The notes below the pieces were generated by a model, which was not told where the DNA came from, searched no databases, and saw only the letters and a program-made list of their open reading frames with translations. From the NCBI GenBank assembly GCA_028753945.1, contig JAPNXP010000001.1, positions 8,360,501-8,424,500 on the forward strand: a stretch of 64,000 bases of DNA, read 5' to 3'. A program made the position numbers and the translations under genes. Positions 42,228-52,437 of the stretch are shown here, one piece after another; positions within the stretch are counted from its first letter, which is position 1, and each line of letters starts with the position of its first letter. Origin of the DNA: Hexactinellida sp. DTS-2022 (Eukaryota; Porifera; Hexactinellida).

Positions 42228-45200
42228 ATGTCTGTGTTATCCGCTATGGTGGATGACCTCTTGGGACACAATAGGAATGAAGATGGGAGCTCCGAGTTAC
42301 ACTGGTCTGATGAAAAGGTATTTACAAACCTATTACAGTAGAACCTCGTTAGTAAGAACACTAGGGGACCGTTAAAATGCGTCCGCCTTATCAGGAATTT
42401 TTATTAGCCTATATAATTTGTATTGAAGGCTTTGAAGGGGACTGAAATAGTATTCGTATATACTAGAATTTCGCATTGACCGTGTTCGTACTAACGAGGT
42501 TTTATTGTAATTGATGACTGATGTTTAAAAACTAATATTTAATGCTGTTTCTCTACACTTTAGGTGTGTAAGTACTTTCTGTGTGGATTCTGTCCTCACG
42601 ACCTATTCACGAACACAAGGGCAGATCTGGGTAAGTCAATTGTGTACAGTTGGTTAGATATTGTCTACTGGTAGCTGAAATACTTTTGTTTATTAGGTCC
42701 CTGTAGCATGCTTCATGACGAGAAACTGCAAATACAGTGAGTACTAATTGTGTGATGTAACCCTCGCTAATCCGAACAGGAGATCCCAAAATATTTTTCG
42801 TATAAAAGTGGGGAAAAATCATAAATATTTGTATATTACATTGGAATTATACCAAAATATGTCTCGGACAAGTATTTTGGGTAGTATACTACAGGGTTTC
42901 ATCCATGCGCGTAATTATGAAAAGAAACTTTTCTAGGCGCGCGGAATTAGGGAGATGCTCCCATATACGTAATACAAATTGAGTATTTTAGGCGCGTGTG
43001 AGCGAGATCAAACTTATTCTAGCCGCGCAGAAGATCATGCCTATGTGTCTGCCTGGTATACTAAATGTTTTGTTAGGATTAAAAAGATTTGGACTAGTTT
43101 GGTTCGGAAATATAGGGCTCTCATTTTATAGATGCCTATATAAAATGTTTACTTCACTAATCCGAACAGAAGTTTTTTTGAATTGGAACACCTCTGTTCG
43201 GATTAGCGAGGGTGTACTGTATTTACTATAATTAAATACATAACAGTTATTTGCAACTCAGTTACTGTCCCAGGGATTCATCCGATGCGTACATTTCATT
43301 TGTTTAATTTAGTTGCTCAGAAGAAAAAAACACTCCCATAACGTAATGCAAAACTTAATTTAGGCGTCAAATTCCAGGCGCAAAGAATTTTTGCTCTAAT
43401 TTATAATACTAATTATTTGATGAAATTCCTAACTGAAGTGACAAATTCTTTTGTTGCCATATAAATCCATGGTCCAGATATATATTTAACTGTCACTCAG
43501 TTGCCAATAACATAGTTCCTTAAACTTCCTTTTATAATTAAGTACAGTCGACTCTTCTTAATTGGGTCACTTTGGCCCGAGGGTAGTTTTCCGGTTAAGC
43601 GGAAAACCCAATTATCCACTCATTTTGCAAGCTAATCTAAATTCTCTTGCTTAAATCTTTCGAAATGTTGATTGACTCAATTAACCAATTAGCCGATTGC
43701 TCTATAAGTGTACTGTATTCTTAATTATATAGCGGTTATAACTGTATCTATGTTAGATACAATGAGAGCAGTCGCCGAGGGTCGATGCACTACGAACATG
43801 ACTTCTTCAATCTCCTGGAGGGAATCATACAGGACCTCACTCGGAGACTGCACAGGGGGATAGAGAGACTGGACAGGACTTATCACGTATCTGTAGAGGT
43901 ATTACCTTACGCTTATTGTATAATAGCTGTATCCGTTATTGGGGAATTACTAATCTTATTAACCTAATTTATAATTAGTTATAACTGAGATCAGCTCATT
44001 GTGAAACACATCTATCGTAACATAATTCTATTAATTAATACAAATCATATGTACAGTGTGCGACTGAGACAACGATTACTAGTGCGACTTGAATAGCTGG
44101 ATGCTGGATACTTGATACGAGTCCTATAATACTATTTATAATAGAATCAGTGCATATTATTTGTCAGCATAATTACTACACTTAATATAATTAGGATATC
44201 ATCCTGTACGTTGTCTAGTACGGATAACTTATTGCATATCAAAATAATGATTGTATTTCATTAGGAGGAAGATGAGAGTACGAAGGCGATCTCAGATAAG
44301 ATCACAGAGCTACTGAAGCAGGTCATTGGAATGTCAATACTGTAATACTGTAGAATCTCGTTAGTATGAACACCAGCGGACCGTCAAATGCGTTCGCCTT
44401 ATCAGGAATTCCTATTAACAAATTCATTTGTATTAGAAAGGCTCAGAGTGGACCATGGGTCAACATTGGTGACCCATGACCCATCTGACCCATCGCATTT
44501 GTGACCCATGACCCATTGACCCATTGACCCATGACCCATCGAGTGACCCATTGACCCATCAGTAACGCTTTGACCCATCGTTGTCCCATTGACCTTTTTA
44601 AATTTCTAATTTTTATTATCTAAACATTATATAACACAATCCGACTTATAATATATGTATGATGCTTGTCAATCAATAAATTTTGGTAGACTTCTAATAT
44701 CAAAGAAACACCCAGTAATGTTTCTGGGTTAATTTGATTCTTACTATAAGTGGACGAACATCGAAATTCCAAATGGGTCATGGGTCACAGAGCCGTGACC
44801 CATGACCCATCTGACCCATCGATTTAGGTGACCCATTTGACCCATGACCCATGACCCATCGACCCATGGTCCACTCTGGAAAGGCTCTAAAGGGACTGAA
44901 ATAGTGTTCGTACTAACGAGGTTCTACTGTACATTATTATACCCTACATTTGTGGAAATAATTTGAAACAAACATCATCATTTGATACTCCATAGTTATC
45001 AATGTGTTTTGACCTGACTTAGTTTGTATATCAAGATTAAAATAATCCTGAATTGTGTATCTATTTAACTTATTCCTACGATGTACCTCAAATGTTCGTT
45101 CCGCTACTAGTATAATATATAGTACAGTGTACTCTTGTTATAACGAAGTGCTTGGGACCTGTAAATTCCTTCGTTATATCCGGATATTCGTTATAAGCGA

Positions 45201-46496
45201 ATAATAACTCGTGTATTTAGTGCTCTGGGGGAAAATATCCATTTCGTTATAAACAGTTATTTCGTGATATCCGACTTCGTTATAACGGGAGTTCACAAGT
45301 AGTATATTACTATAAGGTATACTATACTGTAGTACGTATATATACATATTCCTTTGCAGACGGAGAAGCTGGGGAGCGAGGGGAAGGTAGACGGCGCACA
45401 GGAGCTGATGTCTAAGGTGGAACAGCTCAAGAAAGAGAAGCTAATCATTATGGTAAGCCGGTTAGCTGTACCCAACACTAGCATATAAACGCCAGCACCT
45501 GTAGACACAAAAGGCCGGGAAAGATCCCAACGATCCCAACGCGCTTCTTTCTACTGATCCAGAGAGGAGACTCGAACTGTGTCAGGTGTGCGGAGCGTTT
45601 CTGATCGTCAACGACACTCCGCGTCGCATTAACGACCACATGACTGGGAAAATGCATATGGGATATGCTAAAATTCGAAATACAATGGATGAGTTGAAGG
45701 TACGTAATAATTATTTCATATTTATGTGTGTAGTGATAATCTGGTTTCTTCACTGAGTTTGCTGGGTATTTTAAGGATATTTCGTTTCTATCATAGTTCT
45801 ACCTCTGTCAAACATTGCTATTTTATTTGCCAACTTTACAACTTTTCTTCTGGTACTAAGCAGGTACACTGACTATTGTATACATTTCGAATAGATTCAT
45901 TCATTGTAGGTACGTAATGTCTGCTCATGCAGGAGAGAAGCACTCGTACGTACTGCTAGCTACTCAAATATACTTGTTTATTTCAGTTACTGTTTGTCCT
46001 TTATAAGATATTTCAATTCGAGATATCCACTATTAACCGGACAAATTGTGTTGATGGTTAATAGTTTTGACTAGTCTTTATTATGCATTCCAATGCACTC
46101 TGTTGGTTGCTGTAGACTACTCTCTTTGGGAACCCAGATGCTGTTCTAAAGGAATGTGTGAAGGAGGAGGGAGAGGTGAGCAGGGCGGAGGAGCGCGCTA
46201 GCAAGAAGCGCAGACACGAGAGCAGATCCAAATCTCCCGAGAAGAGACACCGGGTAACCTCCCACAGTCGGGACGGCAGCCACCGCTCGAAGGAGAGCAA
46301 GTCTCGTAGCCACAAGCACAAGAGCTCCGGCGGGCACTCCCGCTCCGCGCACAAGCGACACAGCAGAGACAGCGAGGAGAGAGGCAGCCGCGCTTCTCAC
46401 AAGAGCCGCGACAGAGAACACAGACACAGGAGCAAGAGTAGAAGCAGAAGCAGGAGCAGAAGTAGGAGCGACAGCAAGAAGAAAAGGAGACACTAG
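42228..46496 (+). CDS. LUC7L3: LUC7-like splicing factor
   Basis: Eight exons by GT-AG and phase: 42228-42317, 42564-42630, 42697-42736, 43757-43898, 44265-44321, 45360-45452, 45505-45699, 46152-46496; 342 aa. The N-terminal Cys-His finger (VCKYFLCGFCPHDLFTNTRA with GPC and LHD) and the second finger (CQVCGAFLIVNDTPRRINDH) are the LUC7 signature. A coiled coil lies between them (KLGSEGKVDGAQELMSKVEQ). The C-terminus is RS/KR-rich, as in U1 snRNP-associated LUC7L3. The family selects 5' splice sites with U1 snRNP in the nucleus. The last intron's acceptor (CTAAAG) lacks a strong pyrimidine tract, so the start of exon 8 is the least certain border. Introns 1, 3 and 5 are packed with MITEs. Confidence 0.9.
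42336..42507. mobile_element. pogo/Tigger-like MITE in LUC7L3 intron 1
   Basis: Ends CAGTAGAACCTCGTTAGTA and CTAACGAGGTTTTATTG, flanked by TA; 172 bp. Confidence 0.8.
42758..43216. mobile_element. TIR element in LUC7L3 intron 3, with a nested MITE
   Basis: Inverted ends ACCCTCGCTAATCCGAACAG and CTGTTCGGATTAGCGAGGGT. The MITE at 42892-43055 is inserted inside it. Confidence 0.8.
42892..43055. mobile_element. hAT-like MITE of the TTTCATCCA family (nested)
   Basis: Starts CAGGGTTTCATCCATGCGCG; exact 8-bp target duplication gtatacta at 42884-42891 and 43056-43063. It sits inside the 42758-43216 element. Confidence 0.9.
43271..43410. mobile_element. Diverged TTCATCC-family MITE
   Basis: Starts CAGGGATTCATCCGATGCG, with ACACTCCCATAACGTAATGC and AATTTAGGCG blocks of the family. 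The right border is unclear. Confidence 0.5.
43545..43715. mobile_element. pogo/Tigger-like MITE in LUC7L3 intron 3
   Basis: Starts CAGTCGACTCTTCTTAATTG and ends TATAAGTGTACTG, flanked by TA on both sides; inner blocks CCAATTA and TTAATTGGG are inverted. Confidence 0.6.
44348..44931. mobile_element. pogo/Tigger-like MITE split by a hAT-like MITE
   Basis: Left part CTGTAGAATCTCGTTAGTA and right part TACTAACGAGGTTCTACTG, the same family as 42336-42507. The 44444-44878 element lies within it, in LUC7L3 intron 5. Confidence 0.8.
44444..44878. mobile_element. hAT-like MITE with TGACCCA arrays
   Basis: Inverted ends CAGAGTGGACCATGGGTC; exact 8-bp target duplication gaaaggct at 44436-44443 and 44879-44886. 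Non-autonomous relative of 28049-29285; about twenty TGACCCAT-type motifs lie in the terminal thirds. Confidence 0.92.
45125..45296. mobile_element. pogo/Tigger-like MITE (CGTTATAACGAA) in LUC7L3 intron 5
   Basis: Left end CAGTGTACTCTTGTTATAAC and right end CGTTATAACGGGAGTTCAC; about 172 bp. The inner sequence repeats TTCGTTATA. Confidence 0.7.
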
Positions 46497-46919
46497 TCTG
46501 AGAGTGACAGCTGACAGCTAGTGAGTGCTATTAAGCAGGGTAGAGTAAGTAGAGAATGTTCTCACCCCTCGTTTCAATATTTTATCAGGTACCCTATCTC
46601 ATGATTAATTCATTTATTTAAATCCATAAGTTTATTAAGTTACTTACTAATAGTTTAGATTATCTGTTAACTGTATTTTTTCTAGCTCAATATGTGATTT
46701 GCGAGATGACAACTAATCAATTGTTAACCATATGCCTCTGATTAGATTTGAAATTTATTATTTATAATGTTTTATTACATTTGTTAATCTCTAACTCTAT
46801 TCTTTCATTCACTGTATTACCTCTACTCTCATCTTTATATACTGTTATTGCTTTTGGCAATGGGCTTATCAACTATAAATGAATTATGTGTAGAGACCCC
46901 CTCCATTGAATACTCGATA
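46497..46919. other. LUC7L3 3' region
   Basis: AT-rich presumed 3' UTR and intergenic DNA; no further feature recognised. Confidence 0.4.
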
Positions 46920-47061
46920 CAGTGGATGCCGGTTATAAGCACATCGTCGGGAACTGCACTTAAGGTGCTTATAACCGGCATGTTCTTATAACCGACATAA
47001 ATTATACAGGGTATATGGCAACCGTTTTCCAACATAGTGTGCTTATATCCGACATCTACTG
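46920..47061. mobile_element. pogo/Tigger-like MITE (CCGGTTATAAGCAC)
   Basis: Ends CAGTGGATGCCGGTTATAAG and CTTATATCCGACATCTACTG are inverted; further GCTTATAACCGGCAT and CTTATAACCGACAT blocks lie inside. Confidence 0.7.
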
Positions 47062-47105
47062 CAGTACCGCTAAATAACCACCCAGAAAAATACTGTATTT
47101 GTAGA

Positions 47106-47494
47106 CATAGGCGCCGAAACTCTCCAACGCCAGGGGGGGGTGTTACTTTTACATTCAAATGTGAAAGGTCAAAAAACAACGCCTATGGTGGCTAAAAATC
47201 AATTATGTTGGACGGGTATAATTATATACATATAGAAATCAACCAATGTTATTTATAAAAACTCATTATGGAAGTATAATTTTTCTATGGGTCTATGCTC
47301 AATACGTGTAACATAAAAAAATGTCTAATAAGTTTGGTTTAACTAGACTTCTTGCTATATAAAAGCTATCCTCCCCGACCAGGAGGGGTATACCCTCCCT
47401 GACTGTTTCCTCATCCAGGGGGGGTTGAAACCCTCCCTGGAAAAAACCAGGGAGGGTCCAACCCTCCCTGACCCCCCCTCTTTCGGCGCCTATG
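47106..47494. mobile_element. hAT-like MITE, CATAGGCGCCGAAA ends
   Basis: Shorter copy of 24930-25594 with the same inverted ends. Flanks tttgtaga and tttgtagg agree at seven of eight positions, a slightly decayed target duplication. Confidence 0.85.
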
Positions 47495-47524
47495 TTTGTA
47501 GGAACACATTATTGGGGTGACCAT

Positions 47525-48551
47525 CAAGGGCGTCGATCCTGGGGGGGCAAGGGGGGCGAATGCCCCCCCAATGTCAATACAGGGGGGGCGAGAGTATCAT
47601 TTCGCCCCCCCATTATTTGGCGCACCTTACATTTTTATTTCCACTAAAATTGGTAATTTATTGGTGTCGTGAAATTATTTATTAATAATGCGTGATATGT
47701 TAAGACAAGACCCAAAAATACAACTATGAAACTTATGATTTGTTTCAATGATGTTAATTGTTCTAGGGCTTGAACGTCTAAAAAATTTTCCCGCTCCCAA
47801 CGCTCGCTCAGTTGTATTGTTAAATTGTATGCTACAACAGGGCCGGCGCAGCTGGTACGACAGGTACGGCAATTGCCGTACCACTTTTTTCCTAAGATGA
47901 ATAATTCATTAATTATTGAATTATTAATGAATTATTCATAATTCACGGGAATTATTCAATGAATTAGTCAACATAGCTTTTCTCAGAATTGTTATAGCTA
48001 TTAGCTACCTATTCGCAGGCGTGGAAATTGCCGTACCAGTTTTTTCCTCTGTATAATTTTTCCGTACCACCTTAATTTTGCTTCCGCCGGGCCTGTACAA
48101 CAAAATATTCTGTGAATAAACTTTCATTGCTTCAACCACGGCAAAATACAAATTGTCCCACCCACTATAGGTTAGGTATTTCAATTATTTCCATTAGCAA
48201 GGTGTTTTCTATCAAAAAGCAAACATTTAATGTTAGTTATGTTCCACTAATAGCAAGTTTGTCTATTGGCAAACAAATTTCATTTAAAATACGACTTATT
48301 ATCTCGCGAAAGATAATCGTGCCCGAAAAATTTAGGCTTGCTCCCCAGTTTCAGAGAGATACGCCACTTTTTAGTTAAAGTAACTTGAATATTTTGTAAA
48401 GTCTAAATTTTGTCCGGGTTTGGGAATTTGGTAATCTGCCAACCCTAACGTAATGACCGATTCCAGCTCAGGGCGAAACTACGCTTTTCAACCTAATATG
48501 AGACAACATGATGTTCGCCCCCCCAATCTTCTTTTCAAATCGACGCCCCTG
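47525..48551. mobile_element. hAT-like element (CAAGGGCGTCGAT ends)
   Basis: Inverted ends CAAGGGCGTCGAT and ATCGACGCCCCTG; exact 8-bp target duplication gtgaccat at 47517-47524 and 48552-48559. It contains GGGGGGGCGA runs near both ends and a further element (47838-48095). Confidence 0.88.
47838..48095. mobile_element. Innermost element (CAGGGCCGGCG ends)
   Basis: Ends CAGGGCCGGCGCAG and CCGCCGGGCCTG are inverted, with TTGCCGTACCA blocks inside. The flanks share tacaa but no exact 8-bp duplication. Confidence 0.65.
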
Positions 48552-48803
48552 GTGACCATTGTCCAGGTTTTAGCCTGGACAGTCCAGTTTGTACAATTAT
48601 TGTGCGATGTCGAGTAATTTTCTAAATTTACAAGTTTTATTTTCAGTTATTTTTTATTACCATTCAATGTCTCCGATACGTTCACATTCAACTAATACAG
48701 TTTCCAGTTTTTTTATAACCTGTGTCCAGGATTGCATTGTCCCGATTTTTGTAAAAATTTTGAGAAATGTCCAGGTTTTGGCCCAAAATCCTCTGGTCAC
48801 CCT

Positions 48804-49848
48804 ACACGTTGTATAACATGTTACAAGTACGTAGTTCGAAATTGTTTGAACTGGTGATAATAGCTTTGCATAGAGCTTCTCAAATAGTAGCGCTACTATT
48901 CTCGAGCTTCCCAATTAATTGATTGTTTATTTATTCACTCTATAACTAGTTCCTAAGCCATACATCTCTAACATTAGTCTATGCGACAAACAACAAACAA
49001 CCAGGTGCGTCGATTTGCCGAAAATAAATATTGGTGGGGTGGGGGGAGTTACTTTAGGTTACTTTAGAGAGTTACTTTACTTTAGGCCCGCAATTATTTT
49101 ATGCGGGGAGAGGCGAGTGATGATTTTGCCAAATGCTACTTTTTATGTGATTTCTTTTAATATTTATTTATTCTGAGTTTTTCACAGTTTTTAAACTCCA
49201 TTATTGGTTAAATTAATATATATTGAGCTTGGCTTCACACTAATAAGGCTGCACGGTTGAGGGAGGTGCCCGTATTTGAGAGGCAGATCTCGGAGGTTTG
49301 AGTGTAATACTATTTCTATTTGTCTGCATAATTACTTAAGTACTATATTCTATTCGTTTGCAGTCGTCTGCACTAAATCTGGGTTACTCCGCTAGTTTCG
49401 CCTTTGGAGAAATAGAGGTTTGATGGGTCACAATGCCACTATATTTTGGTACCAATGACTGTTACTACAAAGGTATAAAACGATGGTGTACAACAAGATA
49501 ACACATTACACCACATAAATTTCTTTTACTTAAGAAAAAACTACATACCTAGTCTACCTAATTTTAATTTTAACCCATTTCGTAATATGTATTGGAAGGT
49601 TCATAATACATCAGCTTTATTATCCGAATTTACAATTATATGGTCTGATGTCTGATCAATGGGTCATGGCCTGGGTCAGCAAAAGTGACCCATGATCCGA
49701 TCGGTCCACTCTGCAGAGCTGATCCCCCAGGATGCAAACTTCAGACCCTTATTATTTGTTTTTTATTTCTTAACTTAATTTTATGCCGTACACACAAGAG
49801 AACACATATTTACATACCACTCGCTGCATAGCTTAGCTACGAAGCCTA
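48804..49848. other. Intergenic DNA upstream of nischarin
   Basis: Mostly AT-rich. 49655-49713 is a fragment of the TGACCCA hAT-like family (GGGTCAGC...GGTCCACTCTG end). No gene recognised. Confidence 0.5.
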
Positions 49849-52203
49849 ATGACGTCACTCCACTCCTCGATGCCTTCGCCCGGCAGAATAACCTGGCGCA
49901 AGGATCTCTCCGCGATAGCGCGTGACCCCAACACGCAGTACCTGCGGGTCCGGCACGTGGTTATCCGGGGCAGCGAGGTGCTAGAGAAGCCCTCTCCACA
50001 CGTGCAGTACAAGATCGACGTGGTTACAGAGTCCAACAACTGGTTCGTGTACAAGCGCTACTCCCAGTTCCACTCCCTGCACTTCAAGCTGCACAAGAAG
50101 TTCAGTATCTCCTGGGAGCTGCTCCCCAAGAAGCTGGTCTCTGGGAACTTTGACCCCAAGAATATCGCGACTCGCAAGCGACAGCTGGAGCACTACCTGC
50201 AGAAGCTGATCAACTCGGACAGCAGCATAGCCATGTGCGAGGAGCTCCTGCACTTCCTGGACGTGTACTACCACGACGTAGTCTACGTCACGCGCTCTCT
50301 CTCCTCCTTTGTGTTCAAGCACGGGGACGCTATTCTCTTCAACCAACAGCTCTTCCAGCTGAGTCCCACCGAGGTATACTGTATCGGGAAGCGACTGAAG
50401 CTCCCTGTCGAGACCAGCCCCTCCGACGCGTGCGACTCTTCCCAGGACCTGGGACACCTCTTCTCCTTCGTGCAACAGCTGCACAACCTCATGGTAGCCC
50501 CCAGGCCCAGCATTGGGCACTTCGGGAACGTGTCCTTCGACCTCTCCGTCTTCAAGTCTCTCTCCTACCTGGTCATACGGGACATCGACCTTACTCTGAT
50601 GGAGGGTCTGCGGGCCCTACAGGGACAGATCCTGGACCTCCGGTGTCACAAGTGTGTCTCCTCTCTGGAGGACATCCTGGCGGACCCCGTGTCCACACAG
50701 GCGATCTCCCCGGCGAACCCGTCCCACACGGAGCCCTGGCGCGTCGAGATGACGGCTCGACTGATCCAGAACAAGCTGGTACTGCACCCCTGGCACTTCC
50801 TGGAGAGACTCGACCTCAGCTACAACAAGATACCCTCTCTCTCCCAGACGCTGCACCTGCTGCCCTCCCTGCACTCCCTCTCTCTCAGCCACAACCTCCT
50901 CTCCCAGCTGGACCTCCATCTCTTCTCCTTCATCTCCCTCAAGCAGCTCGACGTGTCTCACAACGCTATCAACCTCATATACCGCAGCAAGGCCCCCCTC
51001 CCCTCCGTGACGTCACTCAGCATATCCCACAACCGCTTGCAGAACCTGGACAGCATGGACTGTCTGCCCCGACTCTCGCATCTGGACTTCTCGCACAACC
51101 TGGTGCACTCCCTGCAGGAGGTGGACAAGGTCATCAAGCTGGATCAGCTGACTCGCTTCCACTTCTCCAACAACCCCATCAGCTCTCAGAAGAACGCGCG
51201 CATTTCTATCTCCGCTAAGTTCTACGTGCACAACAAGCCGATCATCCTTGACGACAGCGAGATAACAGAGAAGGAGAAGTACAAGATAATGGCTAACATC
51301 AACAAGTTCGGCAGCAACGTGCAGAACTGGCCTAGCGCGGTTTCGCACGTGTCTATATCGAGCCTCGTGGCCCCCTACTGGCTCAGCGAGCAGAGCCTCT
51401 CCAGGGACCACCACCGGAGTCTGAGCTTCAGTCTCAGCAACAATCTCCTGCTGGAGGACCCCCGATACGAGGTCAGCTGGTCCCACTTCTCCAGCCCTAC
51501 CGGCGGAAGCCAGTCCCCCTCCATCACCAGCAGCGCCATATCCACCCCCGCAGACTCCACCGCATCCACGCCCCCCCTGCGGAGCCTGCTCTCTCCGATG
51601 AGCCCCCTGGGAGAGGTCTTCATATACTCCGACTCCTCCCGGGCCGAGGAGCTGCTGCCGGACCCGTCCGCTCCCCAGGGGTACCCGGACCCCCCGCTCA
51701 TCCTGTCCCCAGACCCTCTGCAGGACGGCGTAGGCACCTCAGCTGACGCGCCGTGCAGCGAACTGGAGCAGTCACACACGCCCGTGGCCTCCAGGGGACA
51801 CACCCCCGAAGAGTCTGAATCCATTGTTGTGTCTAAATCCGCACTGGCCCACGCCCTGGCCGCTCTGAGCCTCGGAGAGACGGAGCACTCTCTGGACGAG
51901 TCTGAGCTCACTCCTAAGCCCGCGCTGCCCTGCTTCACCGCAGAGAGCGTGACTGCTGCTATTCACAGGCTTGGCGTGCCAGACTCGAGTGTCGCGGGAA
52001 AGCACACCCCGGAAGACAGCAGCACCATGCAGCAGGTGCTGCTGGAAGACAGGATCCGATGCGCGATAGACTCTCTGCTCGCGTCTCCTGACGTCACTGA
52101 GCTGAGCGTTAGCATGGGTGCTCAGCTGGGAACGGATAGCAGCCAGCTGAGACCCCACACGATAGCTTGCGCTATTAACGAGCATGTCATGACTGAGTTA
52201 TGA
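49849..52203 (+). CDS. NISCH: Nischarin (PX domain and leucine-rich repeats)
   Basis: Single-exon 784-aa protein. An N-terminal PX domain (residues ~18-130; VYKRYSQFHSLHFKLHKKF and LLPKKL) should bind phosphoinositides on endosomes. A linker conserved with nischarin follows (FNQQLFQLSPTEVYCIGKRL; FDLSVFKSLSYLVIRDID), then leucine-rich repeats (~320-450; LERLDLSYNKIPSLSQTL, LKQLDVSHNAINLI, LSHLDFSHNLVHSL) ending in the typical ILDDSEITEKEKY segment. The last ~270 residues are Ser/Pro-rich and poorly conserved. Human nischarin (1504 aa) is about twice as long, with an integrin- and Rac-signalling C-terminal half that is absent here. The coding sequence is GC-rich. Start at the first Met; a second Met seven codons later is also possible. 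Confidence 0.88.
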   Translation: MTSLHSSMPSPGRITWRKDLSAIARDPNTQYLRVRHVVIRGSEVLEKPSPHVQYKIDVVTESNNWFVYKRYSQFHSLHFKLHKKFSISWELLPKKLVSGNFDPKNIATRKRQLEHYLQKLINSDSSIAMCEELLHFLDVYYHDVVYVTRSLSSFVFKHGDAILFNQQLFQLSPTEVYCIGKRLKLPVETSPSDACDSSQDLGHLFSFVQQLHNLMVAPRPSIGHFGNVSFDLSVFKSLSYLVIRDIDLTLMEGLRALQGQILDLRCHKCVSSLEDILADPVSTQAISPANPSHTEPWRVEMTARLIQNKLVLHPWHFLERLDLSYNKIPSLSQTLHLLPSLHSLSLSHNLLSQLDLHLFSFISLKQLDVSHNAINLIYRSKAPLPSVTSLSISHNRLQNLDSMDCLPRLSHLDFSHNLVHSLQEVDKVIKLDQLTRFHFSNNPISSQKNARISISAKFYVHNKPIILDDSEITEKEKYKIMANINKFGSNVQNWPSAVSHVSISSLVAPYWLSEQSLSRDHHRSLSFSLSNNLLLEDPRYEVSWSHFSSPTGGSQSPSITSSAISTPADSTASTPPLRSLLSPMSPLGEVFIYSDSSRAEELLPDPSAPQGYPDPPLILSPDPLQDGVGTSADAPCSELEQSHTPVASRGHTPEESESIVVSKSALAHALAALSLGETEHSLDESELTPKPALPCFTAESVTAAIHRLGVPDSSVAGKHTPEDSSTMQQVLLEDRIRCAIDSLLASPDVTELSVSMGAQLGTDSSQLRPHTIACAINEHVMTEL

Positions 52204-52437
52204 TAGAATACCAACCTTGTACCTATCCATCCTGTTTATCCCTGGTTACTTTCTGACAGTTCAAATACGTTTGTATATTTACATTTTGATCTTACTTTGT
52301 CAGCTGCTCTTTCTCGCTTTTTCATCTAATTGATTGGTTTGTAGAATTGTACAGTCCATTTACAACTATTTATGATTGGATTCACTTGTTATAAGAAAGT
52401 TACTGATTAATTAATGTTATTTCCAGTTGTCTAGACA

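Larger units (their letters stand above)
47514..48803. mobile_element. hAT-like element (GGGTGACCA ends) carrying nested insertions
   Basis: The left end GGGGTGACCAT and right end TGGTCACCCTA are inverted, with sub-terminal TGTCCAGGTTTTAGCC and GTCCAGGTTTTGGCCC. Without the insertion at 47525-48551 it would be about 255 bp. No gene. Confidence 0.65.

Noticed and set aside
44444-44878. TGACCCA clusters as nuclear-receptor response elements
   Set aside because: The motif resembles half-sites, but the clusters are internal to a transposable element with clean ends and recur only in its relatives.
46146-46493. Ala/Val/Leu-rich minus-strand frame opposite the LUC7L3 tail
   Set aside because: It is the complement of the RS/KR-rich region of the real gene.
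50235-51218. 327-codon plus-strand frame inside nischarin, and long minus-strand frames over nischarin, DNAJC21 and clathrin light chain
   Set aside because: GC-rich exons keep alternative frames open; the compositions are Pro/Arg/Leu-rich without domains, and the real frames have clear orthologues.
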